Origin: CADCWF01 sp903864575
GTDB lineage: Bacteria; Chloroflexota; Chloroflexia; Thermomicrobiales; UBA6265
NCBI GenBank assembly: GCA_040376155.1
Contig: JBEIRG010000001.1
Coordinates: 1-38,957 of the forward strand
DNA length: 38,957 nucleotides
Direction of reading: 5' to 3'
In this document: positions 15,501-24,549 of the stretch, piece after piece
How the letters are laid out: each line of letters starts with the position of its first letter
Position numbering within the stretch: position 1 is the stretch's first letter
The notes under the pieces: model-generated
Told to the model about the DNA's origin: nothing
Databases searched by the model: none
The model's input: only the letters and a program-made list of their open reading frames with translations
Position numbers and translations under genes: made by a program

Positions 15501-16790
15501 TCACGCCCCTGTGGCATCTCCAAGCGCGGCCATCACAGCGTCGACCGTCTCGAGGTCGGGCCCCTGCACCACCGTTACCCTGTTTCCGTCCTGCCGCAGG
15601 CGCACGGCCTCGCCATCGCCATCGCCGACAAGCGAGAGACCAGCCGCGCCGTCGTTCCCGAATACGCCGCCGAACCGCCGCTGATCATGCTGCGCGAGGG
15701 CCCGCAGGAACGCGGACGCGTCGCGTTCGGTATCCCATGCCGTCTTCCAGACCAGCACCTCGGAGGCGCCGTCGCCCCAGAGCGCGTAGCGGTCTCCTCC
15801 CCATCCGGCGGCAGCGTTGAGCGCGGGAACGGGAAGATCCATCTGCCCGCTGAATGAACTGATGCCCTCCCCCGGCTCGAGGTCCGCCAGCAGCAGGGCG
15901 ATGTTCAACTCGCCCATCGTGTCGTCCACGACGAACTCCCAGCCTTCCCCGAGCGCGGCGGCAAGGTCGGGAATCTGCACGTCCACGGGCGCTTCGCCGG
16001 CGAGATACTTCTCCGGGTGCATGATCTGCTCGGTCGATTGCGGAGGGTTTGCGTAGGCCGCGTCGACGGCCTTCCATCCCCCCTCGTCCCGAAGCGCCTG
16101 CACGAACGCCTCCCCCGCGAGGTATGGGAAGACGAGCGAGACCCCGACCGCGCCCGGCGCGGTGTCCATCTCATCGCTCGGCGGCGCGGCGGAGAAGACG
16201 AGGTCGCGGGCGATATCGGGGTGGCTGGCAAGGAAGTCAAAGGACGCCGCGCTCGCGTCTCCTTCATAGAGGGACGCAACGGCGGTGTCGCGGTCGGCGT
16301 TGCCGCCGCCCATGTTCTCCATCGTGTCGTCGAGATCGAGATGGGCGTCCTGCAGGGCGTGAACCGTCTCGTGGGAGTAGGTCATCTGCGCCATGCCGTC
16401 GAACTCGCCGCTGTCGCTGATGACGTACATCTCATCGGTTTCCGGGTCGTAGAAGCCTGCGATCTGCTCGCCGAAGAGCCGCTCGTACATCGCCATCATG
16501 TCGGTTCCCGGCGGCAGCAGGCCGATGGCGATCAATCCGCGCTGGTCCGCCTCTGCCTGCTCCGGGGTGTAGTCCTTGGTCAGCAGGTCCGGCAGCATGG
16601 CCTTCAGTTCGTCGGTGGTGATGAGGGCGTCGTCGATCTCCGGCAGGGCGGGCAGTTCACGGATCGCCGCGGTCTCCTCGGCCACGCGGTCACGGGCTGC
16701 CTCGTCCGCGAGCGCGCCGAGAGGCGCCGCCAGCGCCAGCAATGCAAACGCCGCGCTTGCGAGCGCGCGTCTGCCGCCTGTTCCCGTCAT
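15501..16790 (-). CDS. Secreted HExxH metalloprotein
   Basis: A 429-residue protein with an N-terminal signal (RRALASAAFALLALAAPLGALA). A zinc-protease motif H140-E141-T-V-H144 lies in TYSHETVHALQD, and E176 in SLYEGDAS is a candidate third ligand, the gluzincin layout. It is therefore probably an extracellular zinc peptidase, or a descendant of one; no described family was recognised with certainty. ATG 16790 follows GGAGGA; an upstream in-frame ATG (16823) lacks a ribosome site. Flanked by a terminator at 15270-15308 and by the SMP-30 gene upstream on the same strand. Confidence 0.8.
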   Translation of the reverse strand: MTGTGGRRALASAAFALLALAAPLGALADEAARDRVAEETAAIRELPALPEIDDALITTDELKAMLPDLLTKDYTPEQAEADQRGLIAIGLLPPGTDMMAMYERLFGEQIAGFYDPETDEMYVISDSGEFDGMAQMTYSHETVHALQDAHLDLDDTMENMGGGNADRDTAVASLYEGDASAASFDFLASHPDIARDLVFSAAPPSDEMDTAPGAVGVSLVFPYLAGEAFVQALRDEGGWKAVDAAYANPPQSTEQIMHPEKYLAGEAPVDVQIPDLAAALGEGWEFVVDDTMGELNIALLLADLEPGEGISSFSGQMDLPVPALNAAAGWGGDRYALWGDGASEVLVWKTAWDTERDASAFLRALAQHDQRRFGGVFGNDGAAGLSLVGDGDGEAVRLRQDGNRVTVVQGPDLETVDAVMAALGDATGA

Positions 16791-16983
16791 CGTCCCGGTC
16801 CTCCGTCGGCGCGGCCCCGTCATTCGCGGCCCCGCCAACCTGCGTCTGCTTGAGTCATCCTGCAGCGGGAAACGCTCCGAAAGCAGAATCCGTTCCCACC
16901 CGCCGCTCCGGCCCGGCAACGGGATGGACCTCCCGGGCCGCAAGGCCAGCGGGAGGTCCGCCCCGTCGCCCGGCGAACCGGGG

Positions 16984-17898
16984 TCAAATCCGCTTTGCGC
17001 CGTTCACCATCACCTTCATGCCGTAGAGTGAGGTCGTCCCGCAGATGAACAGGTAGTTCCGCTTCGCGCCGCCGAACTCGACATTGGCGACCACTTCCGG
17101 CACGAGAATCTTGCCGAGCAGCGTGCCGTCCGGGTCGTAGACATGGACGCCATCCCCGGCGCTCGTCCAGACCCTCCCGTCCACGTCGATCCGGAAGCCG
17201 TCGAACAGGCCGGCGACGCAGTCCGCGAAAACTTCACCCCCGGTGAGTTTCCCGTCGTCCCCGACGCGGAATCGGCGAATATGCCTGGGGCCGTTCTCGA
17301 TATGGCTCGCCCCGGTATCCGCGATGTAGAGCAGAGACTCATCCGGCGAAAACGCGATGCCGTTCGGCCGCGCGAAGTCCCCGGCGACCTTCCGGATCTT
17401 CCCGGATTTTCCGTCGATCCGGAACACGTGGCAGCCATCCTGCTCCTGCGGCTGGAGGTGACCCTCGTAATCGGATTCGATCCCGTACGCGGGATCGGTG
17501 AACCAGATGGAGTCGTCGGACTTCACCACGAGGTCATTCGGGCTGTTCAGCCGCTTGCCGTCGCAGGCGTCGGCGAGCGTCGTCACGGAACCGTCGAACT
17601 CGGTCCTTGAGACCCTGCGGCCGCCGTGCTCGCAGGAAAGAAGGCGCCCCTGCCGGTCCACCGTGTTGCCATTGGTGTACCCGCACGGATGGCGAAAGAC
17701 CGATACCGTGCCGCCCGCCTCGTCGTAGCGCAACTGGCGGTCATTCGGGATGTCGCTCCAGATGAGCGAGCGCCACCCCGGCGACCACGCCGGCCCCTCA
17801 GCCCACCGGCAACCGGTAAACAGGGTGTCCAGTGTCGCGTTGCCATTGAAACACGTGCGGAAGCGGGGATCGAGCACTTCGAATTCGTGCATCGCCAT
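16984..17898 (-). CDS. SMP-30/gluconolactonase family protein
   Basis: A six-bladed beta-propeller lactonase of 304 residues. Family metal-site features are present: E34 in RWAEGPAW, N121-D122 in LNSPNDLVV, the later ARPNGIAFSPDE and the Asp in LYIADTG. Such enzymes open sugar or related lactones with a divalent metal. There is no signal peptide, so it is cytoplasmic. ATG 17898 follows GGAGAG by six bases and was preferred over 17913. It is divergent from the small gene at 18065. The family is firm, the lactone unknown. Confidence 0.92.
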   Translation of the reverse strand: MAMHEFEVLDPRFRTCFNGNATLDTLFTGCRWAEGPAWSPGWRSLIWSDIPNDRQLRYDEAGGTVSVFRHPCGYTNGNTVDRQGRLLSCEHGGRRVSRTEFDGSVTTLADACDGKRLNSPNDLVVKSDDSIWFTDPAYGIESDYEGHLQPQEQDGCHVFRIDGKSGKIRKVAGDFARPNGIAFSPDESLLYIADTGASHIENGPRHIRRFRVGDDGKLTGGEVFADCVAGLFDGFRIDVDGRVWTSAGDGVHVYDPDGTLLGKILVPEVVANVEFGGAKRNYLFICGTTSLYGMKVMVNGAKRI

Positions 17899-18064
17899 CG
17901 TTCGCTCTCCCATCCGGGCGGCCTCGCCCGCGGAATCCTGTCGCGCCGGGATGGTGCGGCCAAATGATGCGGCGCGCAAGCATCATTGCGCCCCGTTTCA
18001 CGCCACGACGCGGTACGCTACGCGGCGAAATGGGGAAATGGTCGGCGCGAGGGGAAATCGACCC

Positions 18065-18439
18065 ATGCCGAACGGGTACCGGATTTTCGTCTCCGGCAAG
18101 TATCGCGGGCTCGAGGTGGCCGAGACGCCCGAGGCGGCGGTCGCGGAGTTCCTGCGCGACCACCGCGGCCCGGTGCCAGTCGATTCCGTCCGCGCCGAAA
18201 TCTGGGAGCAGCGGATCGCCCGCTACCGGGTTGCCTTCGATGCCGGGGACCATACCATCGAGATCGAGGCCGACGCCTTCGACGAGTCCGTCGACGACGC
18301 CGAACACCGTGCCCGCCGCGCGCTCCGCGCCCAACGACCCGATCTGGCCGACGCCCCGGTCGAGCGCATCCAGCGGCTGAGGCTCTACCCGATGGCTGGC
18401 CGCATCCTTCCCTTCCCGGGGACGGATCGGGAGTCGTGA
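18065..18439 (+). CDS. Hypothetical protein, 124 residues
   Basis: Small, soluble, strongly charged protein (MPNGYRIFVSGKYRGLEVAE...). It has an alpha/beta feel, with a helix of AEFLRDHRG type and an acidic-basic C-terminal helix. No family recognised. The start follows GAGGGG by about ten bases. Its stop overlaps the GTG of the next gene (GTGA), so the two are translated together. It could be a partner or regulator of the secreted protein; nothing in the sequence decides this. Confidence 0.6.
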   Translation: MPNGYRIFVSGKYRGLEVAETPEAAVAEFLRDHRGPVPVDSVRAEIWEQRIARYRVAFDAGDHTIEIEADAFDESVDDAEHRARRALRAQRPDLADAPVERIQRLRLYPMAGRILPFPGTDRES

Positions 18440-19062
18440 CCGGTCTCGCCCTGCGACGGCTCGGGCTCGCCCTGTTCGCGATGGCCATCCTCGCCGTCAT
18501 GCCCTCGCCCGCCGCGGGCGAGCAGATCACCGCGCAGGACGGCATCACCGGGCACGCGGGCCTGGCGGACATCCAGGATTCGCCCGGCGCGCTCTGCGCG
18601 TTCGCCGTGCCCGGGCCGGGCACCCTTGGAGAGACCGTCATCCGGGTCAACCCGCCGGTCATCTTCGCCGCCGACACCACCCCCGGCCTCGACCGGCAGC
18701 AGGTCGGCTGGCAGGCCCGCATTCACGTCTTTTCCCCGCGTGACAATCGCTGGGTCACCGCCGCCGAAAGCCCGGTCGCGACCGGCGACGCCTCGGATCA
18801 GACGGCCACCTACTTCGACGGCGACGCATGGACGCAGCAGTTCATGCTTACCGGCGGGGTCTACGCCGTCACCGTCGAGATGCTCTGGTTCGACCCCGCC
18901 GCGCCCGAAACCGTCACCGGACACATGACCGCCACGATCGAGCGGTACGCCCTGGTCGTGCGCGCGCGCGCAGGCGCGACGCAGGCGGGCGTCCACTCCA
19001 CCTGCCGCATGCCGGACCACCGGGCGCTCGACCGACCCTCATCACCGACCCGCCCCGGGTGA
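18436..19062 (+). CDS. Secreted hypothetical protein
   Basis: A 208-residue protein that starts with GTG inside the stop of the preceding gene. A typical Sec signal peptide (LRRLGLALFAMAILAVMPSP, then AAG) covers residues 1-25. The mature part looks like a single beta-sandwich: VIRVNPPVIFA, RIHVFSPRD, GGVYAVTVEMLWF and TATIERYALVV. There are only two cysteines and no enzyme motif. Probably an extracellular or surface protein of unknown role. Confidence 0.65.
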   Translation: MTGLALRRLGLALFAMAILAVMPSPAAGEQITAQDGITGHAGLADIQDSPGALCAFAVPGPGTLGETVIRVNPPVIFAADTTPGLDRQQVGWQARIHVFSPRDNRWVTAAESPVATGDASDQTATYFDGDAWTQQFMLTGGVYAVTVEMLWFDPAAPETVTGHMTATIERYALVVRARAGATQAGVHSTCRMPDHRALDRPSSPTRPG

Positions 19063-19140
19063 TTCCAGCTTGCTCCTGCTATCCTGACGCGCCAGCCGCA
19101 GTCGGCCAGTTGCACCGCGCACGTCGCAGGAGACCAGCGC

Positions 19141-20460
19141 ATGGACAGGATGCCTTCATACGACGGCCCGGATGACGCGGCCGATCTCGCCCGCCGGCAC
19201 AAGGAGAGCCTCTTTCCCAGCGTGGGCCTTTTCTACGAACAGCCGATCGAACTCCGGCGGGGGGAGCGGCAGTATGTTTACGATGGCGCAGGCCGGGAGT
19301 ACCTCGACTTCTTCGGCGGGATCGCCACCATCGCCAGCGGTCATGCCATCCCCGAGATCAACGACCCGATCAAGGAGCAACTGGACCGGATCGCCCACAG
19401 CAGCACGCTTTTCCTGATCCGCGCCCAGATCGAACTGGCGGAGCGCCTGCGGGAGATGACTCCGCCCGCCCTCAACAAGGTCTTTTTCTGCAACAGCGGC
19501 ACCGAGGCCAACGAGGCCGCGATGCTCATCACGACCACCGCCCGCGGCAGCAACGAACTGCTCGCCCTGCGCCATGCCTATCACGGCCGCAGCTTCGCCA
19601 CGACCGCCGCAACCGGCCAATCCACCTGGCGCAACAGCACCCTCTCCGGCCTGCATGTCCACTACGTCGCGAACCCGTACTGCTACCGATGCCCCTACGA
19701 AAAGACCTACCCCTCGTGCGATCTCCTCTGCGCGCGGGATCTCGAAGCCGTGATCCGCACCACGACGACCGGCCACCCGGCAGCCTTCATCGCCGAACCG
19801 ATTCAGGGCGTCGGCGGGTTCCTGACCCCGCCGCCGGAGTACTTCATCCGCATCAAGGAAATCCTCGATCGCCACGGCATCCCGTTCATCTGCGACGAGG
19901 TGCAGACTGGCTGGGGACGCACCGGGGTGGCCGATTTCGGCTTCCAGGCCTACGGCGTGGAGCCTGATGTCGTCGTTTTCGCCAAGGGCCTCGCCAACGG
20001 CATCCCCATCGGCGGCCTCGTCGCCACCGACGACCTCGCATCGGCTATCCGGAGCCTCAGCCTCAGCACGTTCGGCGGCAACCCGATCGCCACCACCGCG
20101 GCGCTGGCCAACCTGAACTACATCGCCACCCACAACCTCCGCGATAACGCCCGCGTGGTCGGTGAATACCTCCAGCGCCGTCTCCGGGAGCTGGCCGAAC
20201 GCCACCACGCCATCGGCGACGTGCGCGGCATGGGGCTGATGGTCGCGGTTGAACTGGTTCGCGACCGGGCAACCCGCGAGCCAGCGCCGGACATCCTCGC
20301 GCGCGTGCTGAACGGCGCGAAGGAACGGGGGCTGATCATCGGCCGCGGCGGTCTCCACGCGAACGTGATTCGCATCTGCCCGCCGCTGATCGTCACGCAG
20401 GCCGATGTCGACGCCGCCATCGATGCCCTCGACGGCGCATTCACCGCCGCTGCGGCATAG
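19141..20460 (+). CDS. Class III aminotransferase (alanine-glyoxylate / beta-amino acid type)
   Basis: A 439-residue PLP-dependent fold-type-I aminotransferase. It shows FCNSGTEANEAA, HAYHGRS, the CDEVQTGWGRTG Asp that contacts the PLP nitrogen, and the Schiff-base lysine in VFAKGLANGIPIGG. The Cys-containing stretch NPYCYRCPYEKTYPSC followed by CARDLEAVI is typical of the AGXT2-like branch (alanine-glyoxylate, 3-amino-2-methylpropionate-pyruvate transaminases), so a beta- or omega-amino acid donor is likely. AGGAG lies eight bases before the start. A hairpin follows its stop. Confidence 0.93.
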   Translation: MDRMPSYDGPDDAADLARRHKESLFPSVGLFYEQPIELRRGERQYVYDGAGREYLDFFGGIATIASGHAIPEINDPIKEQLDRIAHSSTLFLIRAQIELAERLREMTPPALNKVFFCNSGTEANEAAMLITTTARGSNELLALRHAYHGRSFATTAATGQSTWRNSTLSGLHVHYVANPYCYRCPYEKTYPSCDLLCARDLEAVIRTTTTGHPAAFIAEPIQGVGGFLTPPPEYFIRIKEILDRHGIPFICDEVQTGWGRTGVADFGFQAYGVEPDVVVFAKGLANGIPIGGLVATDDLASAIRSLSLSTFGGNPIATTAALANLNYIATHNLRDNARVVGEYLQRRLRELAERHHAIGDVRGMGLMVAVELVRDRATREPAPDILARVLNGAKERGLIIGRGGLHANVIRICPPLIVTQADVDAAIDALDGAFTAAAA

Positions 20461-20472
20461 TTTCGCGACGAC

Positions 20473-20492
20473 CCGCCAGCATGGGCTGGCGG
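20473..20492 (+). terminator. Hairpin after the aminotransferase gene
   Basis: Perfect 8-bp stem ccgccagc/gctggcgg with loop atgg, 12 bases after the stop. There is no U-run, so it could be an attenuating hairpin before the Yip1-type gene. Confidence 0.45.
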
Positions 20493-20528
20493 AAATCTCC
20501 GCAGGGACGATTTGGAAGGGAAGCAACC

Positions 20529-21218
20529 ATGCAGCCAGTCAACCAGGGAGAAGCCCAGTCCTTTCTCGACCGCCTTCTCGGGGTGCTGAAACTCGATGCG
20601 TTCACCTGGAACGGGATCAAGCTCGATCCGGCAGCGAACGGGCAGGCGTGGCTGATCGTCCTGCTCACCGGCCTGATCTCGGGCATCGGCTCGGCGCGAA
20701 ACATTGCGGACGCGACCCTCCAGTTCCAGACAGCGATTGACGAGGCCGCGAAGTCCGATCCTGAACTGGCGGGCCAGTTGCAGACCGTGGCGCTCCAATC
20801 CTTCGACTCCCCCGGCGGCCGGATCTCGATGATCGTTTCCGCAATCATCGGCGCGGTCATCGCCTGGCTGCTCTTTGCCGCGCTTTCCCGCTGGGCCGCC
20901 CGCCAGTTCTTCGGCGCGGACCCCAACGCCGCGAGCAACGAGCAGATGCGCCGCCTCACCGGCTGGGCCTACGCCCCGGCGCTGCTCAATATCCTTGCGC
21001 CGATCCCCTTGCTCGGAACGATCGCCACCATCGCCGCCGCCATTTGGGTGCTCGTGTCGCAGGTGCAGGCCGTCAAGCACGGCATGAACCTGACCACCGG
21101 CAAGGCGATCGGTGCGTCGATCGTCGCCTGGATCGTGCCGGCGCTCGTGCTCATCCTGCTCGTCTGCGCCTGCATCGGAATCGTGGCCGCCACCGGCGGC
21201 GTGACGCAGACCCCGTAG
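20529..21218 (+). CDS. Yip1-type membrane protein
   Basis: A 229-residue integral membrane protein with about five hydrophobic segments in the Yip1/DUF1282 arrangement: an N-terminal polar part (FLDRLLGVLKLDAFTW), then membrane spans around AWLIVLLTGLISGIG and MIVSAIIGAVIAWLLFAALS, and LLNILAPIPLLGTIATIAAA further on. Function unknown in bacteria. The start follows GGAAGGGAAG. The next gene, 155 bp downstream, belongs to the same family, so the two may work as a pair. Confidence 0.82.
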   Translation: MQPVNQGEAQSFLDRLLGVLKLDAFTWNGIKLDPAANGQAWLIVLLTGLISGIGSARNIADATLQFQTAIDEAAKSDPELAGQLQTVALQSFDSPGGRISMIVSAIIGAVIAWLLFAALSRWAARQFFGADPNAASNEQMRRLTGWAYAPALLNILAPIPLLGTIATIAAAIWVLVSQVQAVKHGMNLTTGKAIGASIVAWIVPALVLILLVCACIGIVAATGGVTQTP

Positions 21219-21372
21219 CATCTCCGTCCCGCATTCATGGTTTCTCCGCAATTCGCTCCTACACTGGAACCCGTCGCGAGCGTCCGGCGTTCATCGTGAA
21301 GTCAGCGCCAGACCCGCGCTCAGGATTCATGCTGTCAGCAACCGAACCGACCGACACAGGAGCAATAAGCCC

Positions 21373-21939
21373 ATGCAACCCATGATCCGCCCGGCAGGAA
21401 CCGGCCGCTCGCTCATCGACCGCATGGTCGGCGTGGCCACCCTCAAGCAACCCGTCTTCACCGACATCCGCCGCGATGTCGACGCGACCGGCCAGGCTCT
21501 TGCGGTCGTCGCCATCGCCGCCATCGCCGCCGGCATCGGCGCCATCGGATCGCCGCAACCCGGCATGATCTGGCAGGTTGCCATGGCGGTGGTCGGCTGG
21601 ATCGTCTTCTCCCTCGTCGCCTTCTTCATCGGATCGCTCTTCGCCAGAAAGTCGGAGTCCGTCACCCTCGGTCAGGTGCTGCGCCTGATCGGCTTCGCGC
21701 AGACGCCGAAGATTCTGGGCGTGCTCGCGATCGTCCCGCTGCTCGGCTGGATCCCCGCGATGATCGCGGCGGTCTGGTTCCTCGTCGTCGCCATCATGGC
21801 GCTGCGCGAGGCCTTCAACGTTCCCACCGGCACGGCGGCCATCATCGGCGTGTTGTCGCTGGCGGTGGTCTTCGTGGTGAATGTCGTGCTCGGCACGATC
21901 TTCCACATCACCGGCGGCATTCTGCACTGGCTCTTCTAG
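21373..21939 (+). CDS. Yip1-type membrane protein, second copy
   Basis: A 188-residue membrane protein of the same type as its upstream neighbour, beginning RSLIDRMVGVATLKQPVF and then membrane spans (ALAVVAIAAIAAGIGAIG, VGWIVFSLVAFFIGSL, ILGVLAIVPLLGWIPAMIA and the C-terminus). AGGAG lies 11 bases before the ATG. The two proteins share the pattern ...IPLLG / ...VPLLGW..A but are not near-identical, pointing to an old duplication. A terminator hairpin follows at 21971. Confidence 0.82.
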   Translation: MQPMIRPAGTGRSLIDRMVGVATLKQPVFTDIRRDVDATGQALAVVAIAAIAAGIGAIGSPQPGMIWQVAMAVVGWIVFSLVAFFIGSLFARKSESVTLGQVLRLIGFAQTPKILGVLAIVPLLGWIPAMIAAVWFLVVAIMALREAFNVPTGTAAIIGVLSLAVVFVVNVVLGTIFHITGGILHWLF

Positions 21940-21970
21940 CCGCAGGCTGATCCTGCGCGAACGCGGTTCC

Positions 21971-21993
21971 GCCGCCGTCATCCCGACGGCGGC
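21971..21993 (+). terminator. Terminator hairpin after the Yip1 pair
   Basis: A 9-bp perfect stem gccgccgtc/gacggcggc with a five-base loop, followed after seven bases by TTTT. It sits about 30 bases after the stop codon. Confidence 0.7.
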
Positions 21994-22125
21994 GGATGCT
22001 GTTTTCCCCCACCTCTCGCGCCCCCTCCAATGACGGGCCCCTGTTCCTCGCGCACCCCGCCGCATTCCGCGCCCCGCTATGATCCCGGCGTCTATCGTCA
22101 GACTCGCCCGGAAGGGGATGCAACC

Positions 22126-22545
22126 GTGGAAACCATCTACTCGACTGCCGTCACCTCGACCGGCGACGGTCGCAACGGCCATGTTCGAAGCGCCGACGGC
22201 CTGCTCGATCTCGATGTCGCCCGCCCCCCGGTGATGGGCGGCACGGGCCTGGCCACCAACCCCGAGCAACTCTTCGCCGCCGGGTACGCCGCCTGCTTCC
22301 ATAGCGCGCTCAAGAACATCGGCCGCCAGATGGAGGTGGATACCAACGGCTCGGAGGTCACCGTCGAGGCAGGCCTGCTCAAGGGCGACGGCAAGTTCGG
22401 CATTTCGGCGACCATTCACCTCCGCGCCGATCACCTCGACGACGAAACCGCCATGCGCCTGCTGGAGCGCTCCCATCAACTGTGTCCCTACTCCGAGGCG
22501 ACGCGCGGCAATGTCGACGTGAAGCTGGTGCTCGACCGCGGGTAA
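22126..22545 (+). CDS. ohr: Organic hydroperoxide resistance protein (Ohr)
   Basis: A 139-residue OsmC/Ohr-fold peroxidase that reduces organic hydroperoxides with a cysteine pair. Reactive C57 is in GYAACFHSAL and resolving C120 is in HQLCPYSEATRGN, both with the Ohr signature. The upstream PPVMGGTGLATNPEQLFAAG is also typical and distinguishes it from OsmC. The GTG start at 22126 follows GGAAGGGG. No OhrR regulator is in the window. Cytoplasmic dimer expected. Confidence 0.95.
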   Translation: METIYSTAVTSTGDGRNGHVRSADGLLDLDVARPPVMGGTGLATNPEQLFAAGYAACFHSALKNIGRQMEVDTNGSEVTVEAGLLKGDGKFGISATIHLRADHLDDETAMRLLERSHQLCPYSEATRGNVDVKLVLDRG

Positions 22546-22618
22546 CGATTACACGGCGCCGTTGCATGATGAGCGTGCCGAAACCTTCGCCGAAGCCGGT
22601 GTCGCTCTCAACCTCACG

Positions 22619-22648
22619 CCCCTTCTCCCATAGCAATGGGAAAAGGGG
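22619..22648. terminator. Hairpin between convergent ohr and the excalibur-like gene
   Basis: Stem ccccttctcccat with atgggaaaagggg around loop agca, one mismatch in 13 pairs. It lies between two convergent stops and may serve both strands. Confidence 0.5.
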
Positions 22649-22681
22649 TAGGGATGAGGGCGACCATTCGTCGGAACAGCG

Positions 22682-23002
22682 TCAGCGGCAGTACGCGATC
22701 TCGCACAGATCGTCGCCCCAGATCGTCTCCTGGCTGGCCTCGCAGCCGAGTCCATCGCCATCGGGATCGAGTCCGAGCGGATCGTCCTCGCCAACCGGGA
22801 AGGCGAACTCCGGCACGCGGTCACAGGGGGGCACGCCCTCGGGACCAATTGGCACGCACTCGTCGTAGGCAGGGTGGCACTGGTAGGCCTCCTGTGCGAG
22901 GGCATCCGCTGCCCACGCCCCGGACCCAAGCGCCACGACCGATACGGCTCTCACCGCAATTGCGACCACTCGAACATGTCGAACTAACGATGGTCCCGCC
23001 AT
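22682..23002 (-). CDS. Small secreted excalibur-like protein
   Basis: A 106-residue protein with a signal peptide (residues about 8-37, ending ADALAQ). The mature part contains DPDGDGLGCE at 79-88, the calcium-loop-like core of excalibur domains (usually DRDGDGIACE), preceded by spaced cysteines at 42, 49 and 60 and followed by two more. The start at 23002 was chosen for AGGAGG six bases upstream. Extracellular; such domains are often found with surface nucleases or cell-wall proteins, but here it stands alone. A promoter is visible at 23183-23210. Confidence 0.75.
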   Translation of the reverse strand: MAGPSLVRHVRVVAIAVRAVSVVALGSGAWAADALAQEAYQCHPAYDECVPIGPEGVPPCDRVPEFAFPVGEDDPLGLDPDGDGLGCEASQETIWGDDLCEIAYCR

Positions 23003-23427
23003 CTGGGCCTCCTTGTCCATCCTGTGCAGATTCACACCACCAGATGTGCGGCGGCTCCCGAAAACTCCGTGGCCCCGACGCAGCAGGTGTCTCGTCCCAC
23101 GCTGCCCGCGCCCAGGCTCCCTCCTGCGCCGGCATCGCGGCAGAACGTTCGGGAGCAACGCTCTTCGGCCACCACTCTAACGAGTGTATGGGATTCATCG
23201 CAAACGTCAACCAGACTATCGACCGCTGGCATCGGCAGGCGAGCGGGAGCATGGCGCGCCGTTGTCGCCCCGAGGCCCGTTTCCAGGCTCGGGGTTGCGA
23301 TTCGGCTCCCGGCCTGCCACGATGCCGGAGCGCCGGATGCGGCACGCCCGCGCCGATGTCCCCGTCCATTGATTCAGCCAAACCGCCGCGCGTTTCCCGA
23401 CGGCGGCTCTGGTCCGGAGAGATCTCC
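23003..23427. other. Divergent intergenic region
   Basis: About 425 bp between the excalibur-like gene (minus) and the nitrilase gene (plus). A minus-strand promoter lies at 23183-23210. No clear plus-strand promoter for the nitrilase was seen and no other gene is supported. Confidence 0.5.
23183..23210 (-). promoter_or_regulatory. Probable promoter of the excalibur-like gene
   Basis: Minus strand TTGACG (23210-23205), 16-base spacer, TACACT (23188-23183), reading toward the gene that starts at 23002, with a leader of about 170 bases. Confidence 0.5.
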
Positions 23428-24432
23428 ATGCCCACCGTTGCCGTCATCCAGGCCGCGCCGGTCCTGTTCGACCGGGATGCCTCCATCGAAAAGACCATCT
23501 CCCTCGCCCGGGAAGCGGCCGGGAAGGGCGCAACGCTCGTCCTCTTCCCCGAGGCCTTCATCCCCGCATACCCGCGCGGTCTCTCCTTCGGTGCGGTCGT
23601 CGGAAGCCGCACGGCCGAGGGCCGCGCGATCTATGCGCGCTACGTCGCCAACAGCATCGATGTTCCCGGGCCGGAAACGGCCCGTCTCGCGGCAACGGCC
23701 CGCGACCTGGGCATCACCCTCGCCATCGGCGTCATCGAACGCGATCCCTCGGGCGGCACGCTCTACTGCACCCTGCTGGTCTTCGGCCCGGACGGCGCGC
23801 TTCTCCACCAGCATCGCAAGCTCAAACCGACCGCCAGCGAGCGTCTCGTCTGGGGCGAGGGAGACGGCCGCTCTCTTCGCGCCGTGGAAACCCCGGCGGG
23901 CAAGGTGGGCGGCCTGATCTGCTGGGAGAACTACATGCCGCTCGCCCGCGCCGCGCTTTACCAGCAGGGAGTTCAGGTCTGGCTCGCCCCAACCGCGGAT
24001 TCCCGTGATCAGTGGCCGGCCACCATGCGCCACATCGCGCTCGAAGGCCGCTGCTACGTGCTGGGCTGCAACCAGTTCGTGACCCGCGACATGTACCCGT
24101 CCGATCTCGGCCCCGCCGCCGCCGCCGAACTCGCCGCCGCGCCGCAGATCATGTGCCGGGGCGGCAGCGTCATCATCGATCCTCTCGGCAACATCATCGC
24201 CGGGCCGCTGTACGACAAGGAAGGCATCCTCATCACCGATCTCGATCTGGACACCATCGCCGGGGCCAAGATGGACTTCGACCCCATCGGTCACTACGCC
24301 CGCCCGGACATCCTGACCCTCAAGGGCAAGGGCACGAAACCCGCCGCCATGCCGCAGACGCCATCCTCCCCGCAGGTGGATCGCGCAGCGAAGAAGGCCC
24401 AGCGGCAGGCGCGCAAGGCCTCCCGCCGCTGA
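23428..24432 (+). CDS. Nitrilase (aliphatic/aromatic nitrile hydrolase)
   Basis: A 334-residue carbon-nitrogen hydrolase of the nitrilase branch, turning nitriles into carboxylate and ammonia. The catalytic triad is complete: E42 in LFPEAFIPAYPRG, K131 in HRKLKPT and C165 in GLICWENYMP; the CWEN(Y/F)MP context is characteristic of true nitrilases rather than amidases. Further family blocks are YVANSIDVPG, ERLVWGEGDG and MCRGGSVIIDPLG. The basic tail (KKAQRQARKASRR) is an addition. GGAGAG lies about seven bases before the ATG. Like acdS, it fits use of plant-derived nitrogen compounds. Confidence 0.95.
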   Translation: MPTVAVIQAAPVLFDRDASIEKTISLAREAAGKGATLVLFPEAFIPAYPRGLSFGAVVGSRTAEGRAIYARYVANSIDVPGPETARLAATARDLGITLAIGVIERDPSGGTLYCTLLVFGPDGALLHQHRKLKPTASERLVWGEGDGRSLRAVETPAGKVGGLICWENYMPLARAALYQQGVQVWLAPTADSRDQWPATMRHIALEGRCYVLGCNQFVTRDMYPSDLGPAAAAELAAAPQIMCRGGSVIIDPLGNIIAGPLYDKEGILITDLDLDTIAGAKMDFDPIGHYARPDILTLKGKGTKPAAMPQTPSSPQVDRAAKKAQRQARKASRR

Positions 24433-24489
24433 TTGCGAGCGACGTGCACGATTCCCGGGGAACCCCGCGCGACCGGGAGCCCAGTGAAA

Positions 24490-24535
24490 CCGCTCGCCGG
24501 CCACCGGCGCGCCGGCGCACCGGCGATCCGAGCGG
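24490..24535. terminator. Nested GC-rich hairpin between convergent genes
   Basis: Outer arms ccgctcg (24490) and cgagcgg (24529) enclose a perfect 12-bp palindrome ccggcgcgccgg at 24504-24515. It lies about 60 bases past the nitrilase stop, where the minus-strand sulfotransferase-like frame also ends being protein-like. A possible two-way terminator. Confidence 0.4.
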
Positions 24536-24549
24536 GGCTGCGGCGACCC

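Noticed and set aside
15118..15684. 188-codon plus-strand frame
   Set aside because: Runs over a minus-strand terminator and into the metalloprotein gene; no strand or helix pattern.
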